The translations under genes were made by a program, and so were the position numbers. Below, in pieces: positions 22,017 through 35,500 of a DNA stretch of 64,000 bases (the stretch's first letter is position 1; each line of letters starts with the position of its first letter). This DNA is from Coccinella septempunctata (taxonomy: Eukaryota > Arthropoda > Insecta > Coleoptera > Coccinellidae). The stretch lies in the NCBI RefSeq assembly GCF_907165205.1, contig NC_058193.1:6882001-6946000 (forward strand), in the 5' to 3' direction. The notes below the pieces were generated by a model, which had not been told where the DNA came from, did not search any database, and saw only the letters and a program-made list of their open reading frames with translations.

Positions 22017-25000
22017 TTGGTTTTTTTTAATCACCGTCTGTTAATGGGATTGTTCGAAACAACTGCCGGGAACTTGCGCACCAAGACAGAGTCCTACGTG
22101 GGCCCCTATAAGAATTTTCTCACAGTTCGAACCGTGCCCAGTATCACATGTTTCTGGGCAGCCGATATTATGGACCTATCCAGCCCTAGTTTCTCAGTGT
22201 TCATAACTAGATGCTCTTCCACCAGACCACTAAATGACATCACCAGAGGCAGCACACTTATGGATTTCAGCTTGTGAAGCTGTTTAAGCTGAAAAGCCCC
22301 TCTCTCGGTGATCATTGTAACATCCCAATACAACCTGTACCTGTCGTTCTGCAGCAGGCTTTTGGGCATGTATAAATGCTGTTCGACTTCATTTTCAAGA
22401 AGACCAAGATTGAGTGCTGTCTGCTAATGATAGATTTTATAGGGCATGATGATGTTATATGCTGAATAGTTTCAGCCGCCAACGAGCATCTTCTACAGCG
22501 ATCCGAGGGTATATCCACCTTAGCTATGTGTCGTAAGTACGTACGCGTCGGCACCACCTGATCCTGTATGGCGAGCAGTCGTCCTTTCGTTTCTGGGAAG
22601 AGGTAACCTGCACGGAGATAAGTTAGTGACTACGGCTTATCAACCTCTCTTTTTTCCAGGTTACTTGGATACCTACCATGGAGTGCTTTGCTCTTCCACT
22701 TCTCCAGCAGTTCATCATTTGATTGTCCCGTCGCCTGGTGCTCCTCATCCGCCAACCTCAGTACTGAGAGACCATCATCATCTTCCCGCAGCGCACAAAA
22801 TAAAGGTGAGTCCGTTTATGAAAAATACTCCCTCAGAGCAGCAATATGTTTCTTGTTGGCGCTTTCTATATTTATAAGACCTCTCCCTCCAAGATGTCGT
22901 GGGAGGTAAAGTCGTGCTGTGGATGAGTGCGGGTGATGCATGCCGAACTTGGTTAGCATAGTTCTTACTTTTCTGTCCATTTCTCTGAGGTCAGTCACCT
23001 ACCACGTCAGGACTCCAAAGGAGTGTGCAATTCTTGGTATTGCCCACATATTAATAGCTCCGAAGAGAGATCCAGAATTTAGCTCTGACCTGAGGAGCAG
23101 TCCGAGTCTGCCAAACAGTTTCTCCCTAAAATGTTAAATATTGAATAAAGTTCCATCAATTCCAATCGTTCTCCACCGTAGAAAAATGCTATGTTGCTCT
23201 GATGAAGCCAAATGAGGCCGAAAACTTGGTCAGCATCTGCTTTTCTTCGGTGGAGCGTACTCCATTTGAGGCCTTGACGATGGCAAATTGGCTAGTTCAA
23301 TTCAGATCGTAACACTTGTTGATATTCATATCGTCGGGTAGTATGCATCTGAATGTATCCTTATTATTTCCCGTTTTATACGAACTTCCCCAGACTCCTC
23401 CAATCGATTTCCAACTCTCACTTTCAGACGTGTCCTCCACGTCTTCATTAGGTGTTCTAAGGTATTGACTACATGGCAGTTCCGTGCATCCTCAGAACCT
23501 TGATCAGCCATGAGTGGTCAAAAGCCTTCCGATAATCAACCCAAGCTACTGAAATGTTTCTGAGCTTTCTGCGGGCTTGTCTTGTCAGGATGTAGTCGAC
23601 CACTAAAATTTCTTTGCAGTCTTTTGTGCCCCTTGGGCAGCCTCTCTGCTGAGTTGCCATCAGGTTATTTTCTCGTAAATATCTACCTATGTGTCTACTC
23701 ATCACTCCCGTAAACATCCTGTAGATAGAGGAGAGGCATGTTATAGGCCGATAGTTTCTGGGGTCGCTTTTATTGCCCTCCTTTGGAATAAGATAAGTAA
23801 CACCTTCCGTGAAGTATTCAGGGATGCTCGAAGGATCGTGGAGAGCCCTCTGAAAAAGACGTGCCAGCAAGCCATGGGAGCTTGTGGAATATTTCCACCA
23901 GTAGTTGTGGATTTTGGTTTCCAGGTGACGACCAGTTATTAGATCCCCTCAAAACTTCCACGATGTCTGCAGTCGATACCTCGATATTATCCATTACGGT
24001 GCTGGGGATCTTTTCCTGCACCTTAGGGATCCAGTACGCATGCTCATCTTGAGGAACAGCCTCAGTCCAAACTCCATTCCAGTATTCGTGAGCATCTTTA
24101 GTGTTCACGTGATCTTCGTTATTGACAACTTTCTCTTCTAGCTGGCGAAAGAACTTGTTGTTTTTGCTTTTAGTTTTTATGAAAGAGTCTGTTGTTGTTA
24201 TAACGCTTAACTCTCTCATTGTATTCGCGCAATCGACTTCCTAACGCTTTAATTTTTTTTTCAGGAAGTCAAGTTTCAACAGTATCTTCTCTTTGAAGTT
24301 TGGAACCCTGCGCCTGATCTTGAATTCCGATGCCACCCTTCTCACAGACTTCAACAGTCTCATTGATGGAGCAATTTCCTTCAGGTAAGTATGCATTGTC
24401 CCTATTTTTCTCCTCATGTTGACAATTTTTGTTTCCAGACGTTCCTTCCATGGAGCACGGTGCCGCCCGGTTCTCAATCCACGTGGTGAAGTCTGATGTG
24501 CAACCCGCTGTCCATTGACCTCACAGGCAGTGGTCTCTGCGGCATATATGACGTCTATCAATCGTTTCAGAGTGTCAGTATCTTCCAGGTATTCGGGCAA
24601 CATAGTATTCAGCGATGCTACGGTCTTAACGCCCTTCTTGGAGTATACTAGTCTTGGTATGCTTGGTCTAGCCCCCGGCGAAAGGGGTTCGTACTTCATG
24701 AGGTTGCTTCTGAAAGATCTCTGCAGACCAGCATCGCTCTCACGCGGGAGAAAAAGTCCACTTCTTCTGACTCGGGGTGACGACGTTAATCGAGTTCCAG
24801 CTAATCGTCCCACATCTTCCCGCTCATCACTCACCACAGTTGGGTAGCAGCCTGCTCTGATCACCTTCAGCTTAGCTCAAGAGATCTTTTGACCGTTTAG
24901 AATCCATCTTACTCGAATTGATGAAATTTGCTCGTTTGATGGTCTGGTAGGATTTATATCGTTCCATATCTCAACCAAGAGCTGTCGATAGGTCCTGTCG

Positions 25001-25080
25001 ATGTTCGTAATCAGTAGGTCCGTTGCAATATAATGCGCTCGCATAACTAAACAATTCTCCTTAAAACTACAGCGAGTATT
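22017..25080 (-). pseudogene. R4-like (site-specific type) non-LTR retrotransposon, core deleted
   Basis: Read right to left, a single degenerate ORF of the R2/R4/NeSL type. These encode reverse transcriptase plus a C-terminal restriction-like endonuclease. The N-terminal part (25070-24241) is followed by a linker with WSSPGNQ (about 23925). The RT start then has NYRPITCLSSIYR, QQRGCPRGTKDCKE and VAWVDYRKAFDHSW (23760-23490). The segment that should hold the catalytic YADD block (about 23470-23140) is replaced or deleted. Downstream are REMDRKVRT and YLPRHLGGRGL (22990-22880). Then comes a CCHC motif CRRCSLAAETIQHITSSC (22500-22440), and last the endonuclease-type YWDVTMITERG near 22310. A T-run at 22019-22029 may be the poly(A) end. 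It is dead. Confidence 0.8.
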
Positions 25081-25221
25081 GTTTCATCATTCGATGCTCT
25101 GATCTTTAAATTTTTTTTAATTGAAGTCATATCAGGAATCTTGTTCTTTTTGTTCTAACGTTATCTGATTTGAAGCAAGCAACTATTTCACTTTTATTCG
25201 GGACCAAATATTCCATAAAAA

Positions 25222-25372
25222 GCATGGTCCAGCCATTCACGTATCGGAATATGTTTGATATATGTTGGTACGTGGACAGCTGGACCATGCACCATGGTTC
25301 CATATATCAGTTGGTCCAGCCATGCACGTATCTGTATATCCTCAACATATATCAATACGTCTATGGCTGGAC
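25222..25372. repeat. Two tandem hairpin units
   Basis: Unit 1 has arms GCATGGTCCAGC (25222-25233) and GCTGGACCATGC (25279-25290). Unit 2 has arms GTCCAGCCAT (25314-25323) and ATGGCTGGAC (25363-25372) plus weaker pairing inside. The units are related as a direct repeat of about 90 bp. The core GCTGGACCATGC also occurs in the 1.58-kb elements (28845 and, inverted, 39912). Confidence 0.6.
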
Positions 25373-25432
25373 TATGTCCGTATAAATACGAGGTGTTTAA
25401 GAAAATTTAAAAAAATTATAATAATAATCATT

Positions 25433-25980
25433 TCTTGTATTTTCATAGCAATGTTTTTATTATAAGCAGCATATGAAAATTACATTTGAATAAATAGTGT
25501 CCTGTTTGATGTAGATTTCGATATAGATAATTTCCTCATTAGTTGCATGTATTTCATAATATGAAGAAATAAATGAATAAATCATATATATTTCGAATTT
25601 TCTTCAGAAAGATATGCAATATGCATAGTATTCTTCTCATTCTCACAACGCATAGCAAAGGCAAAAAAAATTAGTGAACTGTTGATTAATCTTTATATGA
25701 AATGCGTGAAAGTGCAAAGACCAGAAAGACCTGTCATAATCTTTCTTGGAGAACAGTAATCATGAACCCAGCAGTTTGCATGATGTATTGTATTCTTTCT
25801 AGTTCTATTAACGTGTGCACTAATCTTTCGACATCAATTTTGTAATCCGAAATTTATGAAAATATATTGTTTTTGAACATGAGTTCATTCGTTCACATAC
25901 ATCAACTGATGTAAGATGTTTTTGAATTTTCTTTTCAACAACACACTATATGAAAAATCAAAATTCGAGTTCAATATTAT
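25433..25980 (+). repeat. Dispersed repeat, copy 2
   Basis: Direct counterpart of 5657-6258. It starts at CTTGTATTTTCATAGCA and runs to about CGAGTTCAATATTAT. Its right end meets the BEL protease relic, so one of the two was truncated by the other or by a rearrangement at about 25965-25985. Confidence 0.65.
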
Positions 25981-27519
25981 AGCCAATACTAAATTTGAAC
26001 TGTTCGGTAAACTACATGAAACAGGAGCAGAAGGGAGGTTGTCACAAATTTTCCTCAGAACGATAGCTTCAATATTGAACATAGTGTCGGTGTCAAAATG
26101 AGGAGTTATTGAAAGTGTTACAAAACCTAGTCTTGAAGCCGTGCTCATCGATTCTAATCCGTTAAGATTAATGCTTAAATCGTTAATACGAAAACCTAAC
26201 TTCTGAAGAAAACGTTGGGAAATGAAAGAGGTCATGCTCCCTGAGTCTATAACGCATCGACATGGTTGAAAACGGTGAAAACTACCCAATACATTTATCT
26301 TGGCTGTTCCGAGTAAAACACTTGAGGTTGAAGAAAGAAAACCAGCATTTATAGAGCAGTGAGGTTTAGGTTGTTGTGCGCTTTGCAAGTGACCTGCAGT
26401 TGAATTTTTTTGAACTGCAGGAGGATCTGAATGTAGGAGTGTATGATGTAGTTGACCACATTTGAAACATTAGTTTTTGGACTGACAAACAGAAACTTAA
26501 TGTTTATTGAGACAATTAATGCATAATTATTCGCCTTGAATTAGTTTGAATCGTTGTTGGGGACTCAATTCAATTAACTTAGGACATCGATAAACTAAAT
26601 GATGTGATTTACACAAATGACATGTGATAGATGAGTTGCCTGATGTTTGTGAAATGAATGAATTGCTCGTGATAGGCCTTTTCATCTGTGTGTTCTTCCG
26701 TTGGCTCTTGGAAGAAGTGCCTAAATTAACATTGTTTAAGGCATGACACTGTTTTGAGAGAAAATCGTGAAGTTTTTGGTAGGTAAGAATTTCTAAAGAA
26801 TTATAAAACAACTCAAACCGCGAGGCAACAGAAATATGTAATCGATTAAGTAACATTTGCAAAATTGAGTAATGCACGCTTATTTTCCTCAAAAGTATCT
26901 AGAAGTACTTGCAATTCATTCGAATTGTCTGATGACATGCTTGTGCTGTTTTCAATTTTAGACCAATACGCCACAGCTAAATGTAGAATATTCTTATAAA
27001 TATCTGTTATCTGTCTTTCAAAGTGTCATATGCGATTTTATAATTGAGTGAAGTCATGGGCAACGTTTGAACAAGTGAATAGGCTGGACCCTTTAACGAA
27101 CTTAAAAGATAATTAAACTTTTCGATATCACTGAGTTTTCTATTATTGTGAACAACGGCATCGTACATATCAACCCATGTTGGAAACTCCGTAATATCAC
27201 CCGAAAATGTTTTGAGCTCGATCTGTTTCAGTTGAAGATTACAAACCTGATCATTTTCTTCGTCTTTTTTCGTACATATTGAACTCAAATTATGAACAAC
27301 TTGTTTTATTTTCAGAAATGTTTCATTGAAATGTTTCCTAACAACATCTTGTTCCTCGAAAGTTACTCCTTCAACGGAGTCAGCGACTCCAATTATCATA
27401 TTATGATAACCGAAAAAATCATCCTTTATCCGATTCGCGTCTCCCATTGATACTTCCAATAAAAAAAATGAACTCATGCCTGTTTCTGCATGTATTGCAA
27501 TTCTATAAATCTCATCCAA
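25960..27519 (-). pseudogene. BEL/Pao retrotransposon gag and protease, truncated
   Basis: Gag forms the virus-like particle and the protease matures it. Gag starts at 27519. Its core block QLKQIELKTFSGDITEFPTW (about 27230-27170) with SDIEKFNYLLSSLKG matches the DUF1759 signature. A gap with frameshifts lies at 27010-26890. A zinc knuckle CHLCKSHHLVYRCP is at about 26620-26580. The aspartic protease has CRVIDSG-like sequence CVIDSGSMTSFIS (about 26255-26220), with the DSG catalytic triad. The frame ends near 25965, before reverse transcriptase. The leader and LTR lie 15 kb to the right because a hAT element split it (27697-42870). The leader is about 283 bp once rejoined, normal for BEL. Confidence 0.88.
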
Positions 27520-27949
27520 TGAATTAAATTGAGATTGACCTAGATTGAAAGATTTTTTTAATTTATCTCACATAATGAAATGAATGAAAATGCGAAATGA
27601 AATATGAAAATTATGAACAAATAATTTTGAAATAACCTCTCAATGTGTATGCCCCGATAGAAATCAACACAGCGTATTGAAGGTGAGGCGCATATGCAGG
27701 CCCGGACTCGGACTGGGACCATTTGGGGCCCTCAGCTGAAACCTGTAAAGGGGCCCTCTAAAAAATTTTTGAACATCGCTTGAAAATAATGAAAACGCGG
27801 TTTTACGGTATTTTGGCAATTAAAAAGAAGAAGAAATTCAGCTAGGTTTTTATACCAATATTATGATTTTCGACTTCTATTGACTTAATTATTCATTAAA
27901 TTGAGAAATTCACAGTATTTCTAGGATACCAAAACAATACAAAACACTT

Positions 27950-29530
27950 CCCAGTCAACCAGAAATGTAACAGTAAGTCGCAGGGAGTACCCAAAAATAT
28001 CGCATTGAAGCGCTTCTTTGAGAAGTTTCATGGATGTACTTAAGATTTCACATTGTGGACATTAACATCCGCATATTGTTAAGTTTGCGAATTCCTCAAC
28101 TTTAGATCCCTAGTGGTTGCATGTAACATCATATCGAGATGTTCCGATGAAGTGAACATAGCTACTATTATGCGACTTCTCTCTGTTGATATTTTTGAAA
28201 TATTGAATCTATGATATTTTTAGAACATGAAATGATGTGTTGTGAATAAATTTCGATGAACTGCTCTACCCAGCGACTTCTCTAAGAAAAACTTTCAGTA
28301 ACTGTCTGAAATGTTCTATTTATCAGCACGTGGTCTCGAGGTTAACTCATAACCTAAATCCCGCTATGCAAAACGTGGTGTGACGTGTTTCGTTCTGTAA
28401 CTGCGTTGTGTTGAGAGTTGTGAACAAACAAAATCTTTATGAATGAATTTTGAGAATAATTTTTTTAACCGAGCTGGTGATTAAATTTCGTTTTAGGTAA
28501 GTGTTACTTGACGTTGATTGATTAATTAACGTGCAGTAAAAGGTGAGTAGTTATATAACCTATTGAAATAATGACTACATCATGATCACTTCTTGGCCCT
28601 CTTATCCTCCCCATTTTTGCACCTTTGTAACGTTCAACTTTCAACATACCTCATATGAATTTAGGTGATAAGTGACATTCACAACCTTCAAAATCAAACT
28701 TGGAATTGATTTGAATCATCGAGAGAACTTCAAATTATTATTTTAGATACTGTGCTGGGAAAAATCACCTTCTACTCTTGTTAGATTTTTCATGACACTC
28801 AATTTATTACTATCAATACAGCTGATTTTTTTTTTCTTCAGCTGGACCATGCCGTTCCTGAAGTGGAATGAAGATTTATAACAAGATATATGTTCTTTAT
28901 TTTATATATTTGGATTTGTATGAAACATATTAATCTTGAATAAAAAGATATCAGTAATTCATATAGTTGTTCAATTTCCCTTTTGAAGATGAGAGCAGAA
29001 TACGAAATATATGTAGGTAAGAGTAAAGAGTAAATCCAGGGTACAAATGAGGCGTGAAGAGCTGAAGAGGCCCAAGCTACATTTTTTCTGAAATTGAGTT
29101 TACGAGTATATAAAATTTTGATTCATTTTCAGGCAGTTCTTACTAATAATTCAATTTCAGAAAAATTGTAGCATGGGTCACTTTTCCTCGGAACGCCTCG
29201 AATATGGAGTGCAAATTGATTGCCACGATGGTAATTATCAAATTGAACATGAATATAACTTCAATAGAGGATACACTTTGGTAGTTTATTCTGTCAAAAT
29301 AATCGTTCCAAAAACCTCCAAAATGAGAAGTCGCAAAGTTGCTGTCTAGGGTACTTTTTTTACACCTACTATGTGATGTACTGGGTAATTACCCGCGATA
29401 TGCGATGTTGCGGACATTAAGCACTCTCCAGTAAGTACTGGTGGCCTTTTTTTAAATCAACATTGTGAAGTCGCATTTCCACAGTGGTAATTCCCAACAA
29501 CTTCCCTGTGACTGAAACTGGTTGACTGGG
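27950..29530 (+). mobile_element. 1.58-kb element of unknown class, copy A
   Basis: The 1,581-bp unit begins CCCAGTCAACCAG and ends CTGGTTGACTGGG, a 13-bp TIR. It is nearly identical, in inverse orientation, to 39234-40813. No open frame with recognisable motifs was found. Inside, 29049-29100 and 29148-29199 form a 52-bp imperfect hairpin sharing GAGGCGT, GCTACA and TTTTTCTGAAATTGA. Flanks (ACACTT and TTGCTG) give no convincing TSD. It lies in the 3' non-coding part of the hAT. Confidence 0.75.
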
Positions 29531-29768
29531 TTGCTGTCAATAATTACAACGGAGTTCAAAATATGGTGCAGTATTTCATTCACACCAAAGTATTACCGAA
29601 TTATGTCAAAATTATTTATGTAATAAGAAACGGATTTTACGGATTAGAATAATAAAACTAACATCTTTAAAAAATTATGTATATTTAACAATTTACAATA
29701 TTGTTATACTATAGAATGAATAACTCATTAACTTGGATGATTCAACATTTTACTCCCCTATCCTAGGC

Positions 29769-30105
29769 CTAGAGTAACAGCTTCTTTGTAAGCAACTCAC
29801 TAGTTGAAGCTACTTCATCTATTATTTTATTTTTGTCCATACCATAAAAAAGTTCCCTCTCAACATTAATTAAAAGCAGACTGGACATGAGGTCTTGGCC
29901 TAAAGATGACCGAAGTCGATTTTTGACTATTTTAAATTTGGAGAAAACTCATTCACATGTGACTTGGGTACAAGGTATGGTGAAAACAAATTTATATACA
30001 ATATACAGGTTGGTAAACAATCCAGATTGGGTAAGTTGAAACAGAACAGAAAAGCACATGCCAGACACTGGAAACATTGTCCCTTTTCAGAGCAGTAAAT
30101 ATCAT
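29769..30105 (-). pseudogene. hAT transposase C-terminal dimerisation domain
   Basis: Minus-strand reading from about 30085 gives a cysteine-rich CFQCLACAF stretch. Next come YKFVFTIPCTQVTCE and FSKFKIVKNRLRSSLGQDLM, the hallmark hATC region (TIPCTQVTCER-FSK-K), then SLLLINVERELF and a stop at 29769-29771. In-frame damage includes a stop where the conserved Arg after CE should be, and a frameshift in the cysteine-rich part. The natural upstream partner is at 41690-42291. Confidence 0.85.
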
Positions 30106-32592
30106 CATTTTTTTATAATAATACTAATAATAATAATAATAAAGGACCTTTATTTTGTACTCTATTTTATCGAAAACAAATAAAACAAAAAAAATCTGAT
30201 GTAATATAACAAAACAAGATGAAAAAAATATTTTCTACTAAAACTACAACTATACTATACTACAAAAACAATAATCCTAACTATTCTGAGAAAGTAGCAA
30301 GTGTCTTCTCAAATGTTTCCTAACACCATTCACAGAGTAACTATTGAATAGGTACTTAAAGCTATTATATACAATGACAGCACAAAACGTGAAGGATTGC
30401 TGAAACATGGCTGATCTAAATCGGGGCAACATAAGCCTATTCCTATGTCTTGCAGACACATCATGAACATCTCCTCGAAAGTCAAAATTTTTTTGATTGA
30501 ATCAGCAAGCTGCAATCTGTACAAGCCATCGAGTTTTAACCACTGGAGTTCCTTTATTTTACTAGAGATCCTGGAAAACTTGCGCAAACCGAATATGAAT
30601 CTACAACATGCATTCTGAATTTTCTGAAGTCGGTACTTAGTTGTGGAGTCCAAGCAAAAATAGAACAATATCAAGCCATAATTCAATATAGACAGCACAA
30701 GGGACTCACAAAAGTCAACAACAACCCAGAATACGCCGATTCCTATATAGATGTCTCTTGCAAGATACGACTTCTTTACGAGCAGCGCAACATGCTCAAC
30801 AAATCTCAGTCTGCAGTCGAAAATGATGCCAAGATTCTGCATTGATCTTCGTCACCGCTTCATCAACATCAGAGGGATGGAAAGAAAGTCGAATCTGCGC
30901 ATCATCTGCGCAGATACAAAGCTACCCTATACATATCGGCTACATAAATTAAAAATAGAATAGGTCCCAGGATTGAACCCTACGGAACACCGGAGGTTAC
31001 GGGGGAAATATCAGAGAACATATCACCTACACGAACTCTCTGAAATCTGCCAACGAGATAAGATCGAAAGAACCGCACCCACACCTAAACCGTAAAAAGA
31101 CAACTTAGCACACAAGAGCTCGTGGTCGAGAGTTTCAAATGCTTTGGAAAAATCTAATAAGGTCAATATCGTGGATTTTCCCTCATGCAATGCCCTAAAT
31201 ATGTCATCCGCCACATTCAATAACAGTGTTGTAGTACTGAAACCCCTTCTGAAGCCTGATTGACTTGCTGTTATAATATCAGCTTCAGTATTGTACCTAT
31301 ATATTTGCTCACTAAGAATCTTTTCAAGGATCTTCGACATGCAAGGGAGAATACTTATCGGTCTGAAATCGCTGAGTTGTTCCGGACTCTTCAATTTGGG
31401 TAGAGGCCTGATAATAGAACATTTCCAAGCAGTAGGAAAATAACAAGCTTCGATACAAACATTAATAATATGTGTGAGATAAGGCAATATAATGTCAATC
31501 GATAGCTGCAACATCTTCGCCGAAATATTATCACATCCAACAGAATTCGACCCGAGACCAAGAACAACCACTCTAATCTTTTCCTGAGAAGCGAGTTTGA
31601 ATTAGAAATGAGCATGAAAATTGAAGGTGTTGGAACTATAATAACTCGCAGTTTCGGGACAAGCGTTTTGTTGACTGAAAACAGAAGCAAAATATTTATT
31701 GAACTCGTCCGGGTTTTCCAAACCCTCGGAAATATCTTCGTCGAACCGATTATTCTGTGATCTGAAGGCTTTCCAAAAACGTTTAGACCCTTGAGACGCC
31801 GACCGACCCAGGAAAGCAGCTTTCTCTTTCCTTACAGCAGTAGTCGCGATGTTACGAAGCTGCGTATAGTACTTATAATCAGCGATATTCTTAGTACGTT
31901 TATACTTTGCTAACGCCCCATCCCTTAGCTTCATAATATTTTTCACGGTAGGAGTTATCCACGGAGCGAACGGTTTGGTGATCTTAGACTCAATGAAAGG
32001 GGCATGTTTGTCAAAAACATGAATTAACTTCTGACTGAAAATGGAAATCTTGGAGTCAACGTCATTGACATATAAAATGTCCTGAAAGGAAACCCTAGAT
32101 AAGTCAGATCTGAAATTCTCAATTGAAAAGCTACGGTAATCCCTATATATAGCAAGCTTCGGAATCCTCACGTCTTTCCTGACATCTATCTCGCAATAAA
32201 CACCACGGTGATCAGACATTGAATGATCAATTACCCCAGAGCTCAAAATAAAGTCAGTCCTATTTGTGCAAAAAATATCTAGTAGGGTTCGCGATGAACC
32301 TGCAATACGTGTAGGCTCAGATATCAGTTGTTCAAAGCCGTAAGAACCAATGCAATCAGAAACTGGATTTCCAACCAACTGATCGACATTCACATCACCT
32401 GTGAGAATTATGTGATCGTACTGTGGCGAAACAAATGATAAGACGTCATCCAGGTAAATGATGAAGTTTGGCAAGCTACAGGCGGATGTGCGATATAAAG
32501 ATCCAACAATAATAATTCCACTCTTAACCTTCAGAGCCACCCATATAGCTTCCTCTCCATCCGGCACAATAAAATCACTCAAGACAACTTCA

Positions 32593-35500
32593 TTTTTTTT
32601 TATAGCAGGGGGAATCTGCGACCGTGAAAACACGGGGCTCTATCTCTCGCCCAGAGGAACCCATTTCTAGGGAACACTGTGGGGTTACTCACTGTCCTGA
32701 GTTCGCGACCCACTAAACCTAACCTGCTTTACATTGGTTCCGGGCATTGCCTATAAACCATTTATCCCTTGATCGGTTAATTTCTTCTTGCACATTGTCG
32801 TGTTAGGGTTTTCATGTTCGTCCATTTCGGATATCTCTTCTTAGTATAGTTTTAATAAGTTTCCGTACACATTTTAATCTCTCCTCAATTGATCTCGAGG
32901 TCTCCTTTTGTAAATTCTCATTCTTCCTCTGTCTTCCTCCGGATCATAGTCCACTAGTCTCCTGAGTTCTTCGTTTGGATGTTCCTTCGCTGTTTCGAAT
33001 AACTTTTCAACTTTCCTCTTCATAAATTCGGTGATGGTTTCCCACTTCAAATCTCGATATATCTGACAAACCATGGCGCATCTATGGCACATCGTAGTAG
33101 CTTGTTTTCTGTTGCCTGAATTCTTTGTATATGTCTCTTTGCCGCGAATCCCCAAGCACCTGATCCATAAGTCACTTGCGGTCTAGCAACGGCTTTGATT
33201 ATTTTCAATTTTGTCTCATTTGACAGGTGGCTCTTTCTACCTATCAGCGGGTAGAGCATATTCATCGCTGCCTTGGTTTTGTCAACGGCTTGTTTGATAT
33301 GGCTCCTCCAAGTTAGACCTTTGTCTAGGGTGATACCCAAATATTTCGCTTCGTTTTTCCATTCGATTTCTTCTCCATCTACCTCTAGATTTGTTGTAGT
33401 TCTCAGTCTCCTCTTTTGCTTGGCTCTTTTGTCTGTTGAGCTTTATTTTCCATTAAATACACCAGTCATTCATTTCATCTATAGCTTCTTGTAATTTTCC
33501 TTCTATGATTTCTGGCTTGCGATGTCGCATTGCGATTCCCGTGTCGTCGGCATATAGTGTCAGTATAGTGCTTGGAGATTTTGGTGTATCGTGAATATAC
33601 ATATATGTTATAAAGTAACGGCCCAAGTACTGACCCTTGAGGCACCCCTGCTTCCATATATCTGGTTGTGGAGTTTTCTCCTTTCACTTTCACGTAGAAT
33701 CTTCGGTTCCTCAAATAATTCCTAATCAACTTCCACAGTTTGATTGAATAGGTATACAGCATATCTCATTTTATAAATCATTCCTTCAGGCCATACTCTG
33801 TCGAATGCTCTGGCGACATCTAGTAATACAAGACCTGTTGCTTGTTTATTTTGGAATCCTTCTGTTATGTATTCTGTGAGTCTCAGTAATTGCTGTTCTG
33901 TTGAGTGATCTCTTCTGAATCCGAATTGCTCTGCTGGAATGAGATTCAGATTTTCAGTTTCTTCTGTAAGCTTCCTAACGATTACTCTTTCTACTACTTT
34001 TCCTAGGGCGGACAATAAACTTATCGGCCTGTAGTTTTAGGGGAATTTTTCATCTTTGCCTGGTTTGTTGAACACTATGACTTCTGCAGTTTTCCACTTT
34101 TTCGGATAGTGTTCAGTCCTCATTATACCGTTCGCAATATTTGTGAGAGGAGCTATGGTAATTTCTTCAACATATCATTCGTTATTTTATCACTTCCGGG
34201 AGCTTTTCTTTTTTTCAAGCTTCTGATTATCTCCTTTATTTCGAATGGAGATGTTGGGTTTTCTATTTTGCCGTCTACTGGTGGTTCGTCCGTTTCTTCT
34301 TAGTTGTTCTCAACTAGTTCTTCCAGATCATCATTATCGTCATCATGTCTGTAATTTATTCTCGATTCTCTTTCGATCGAGTCCGCCAGTGCTTCTGCTT
34401 TATCGATATTCGTATATGCCATTCCTCTTTCTCCGTGGAGAGGTGGTATTTTAGTCTTTTCTCTCCTCAGACATTTTTGCATTTTCCATGCAGAATGAGC
34501 GATAGTATTCAGTTCTTGAACTCTTTTGTTCCATCTATTTGTTCTCATGTCCTTCAGGGCATTTTTTAGAACTTGGCTGTGTCGGTTTAGATTTCTCTTA
34601 TTTATATCTGTTTTGTTGAGCCTGTATGTTTTTCTTAGTCTCCGATTTTCCCTGATGAGATCTTTGATTTCTCTGGGTGTTTCACCGTGTGGATGTATCG
34701 GTGCTGGTCTCGTTATTTTCTTTGTGCTCTTTTTGTAGGCATCTAGTATATTCTTTTCTAGTTTATCAACTGCTCTTTCTAGGTCTTCCGGTGTGTTGAT
34801 TGTTGGTATTTCTGTTACCTCCGATTGTATCAGATGGCTATATTTAGTCCAATCGGTGAATTCTCTTGTTTGCATTAGTTCTCTTCTGGGCCTTTCTCCT
34901 ATTGTTAATTCAATGGGGTTGTGGTTAGAGGTTCCGTCCCACAAGGTCTCTATCGAGAATTCTCTAGTGATATTTTTCATAACTGCGATATCAATTATAT
35001 CTGGTAATCCATTTCCGAATGCTAGGTACGTTGGTTCTTCAGGTCCAATAACGATAGCTTCATGTTTTTCAGCAAGATCTTTCAGTTTTCTGCCATTTCT
35101 GTTTTCCATCCTGCTGTTCCATTCTGGAGATTTGCAATTAAAATCTCCGATGCAGATTTTCGGGTTTGTTCCATCTAGTAAGTTGTTGATTTCTTCTTCC
35201 AATAAGTTATTTGGGGGTCTTTTATATGCCGATGTGACTTCGATTCTTTGTCGATTTATTTCAGCAACAATCGTCACTGTTTCTATTTGTGACTCGTCAG
35301 ATCTTCCTTTAAAATAGTGTTTCAGATCTCGTCTAACCAGTAAGGCAACACCTACTCCAGTGTTTGTGATTCTGTCACATCTATATATCTCATGATTCAT
35401 GATGTGCAATCGCGTATTTGGTTTTATTCTTGTTTCCTGTAAGGCTATAATATCAGGTTTTCTCTCTGATATTATTTCTTCTATCTCGGATTTTCGAGTT

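Noticed and set aside
25433..25980. Dispersed repeat as a structured RNA gene
   Set aside because: No tRNA, snRNA or 5S hallmark sequence is visible and copies differ by indels.
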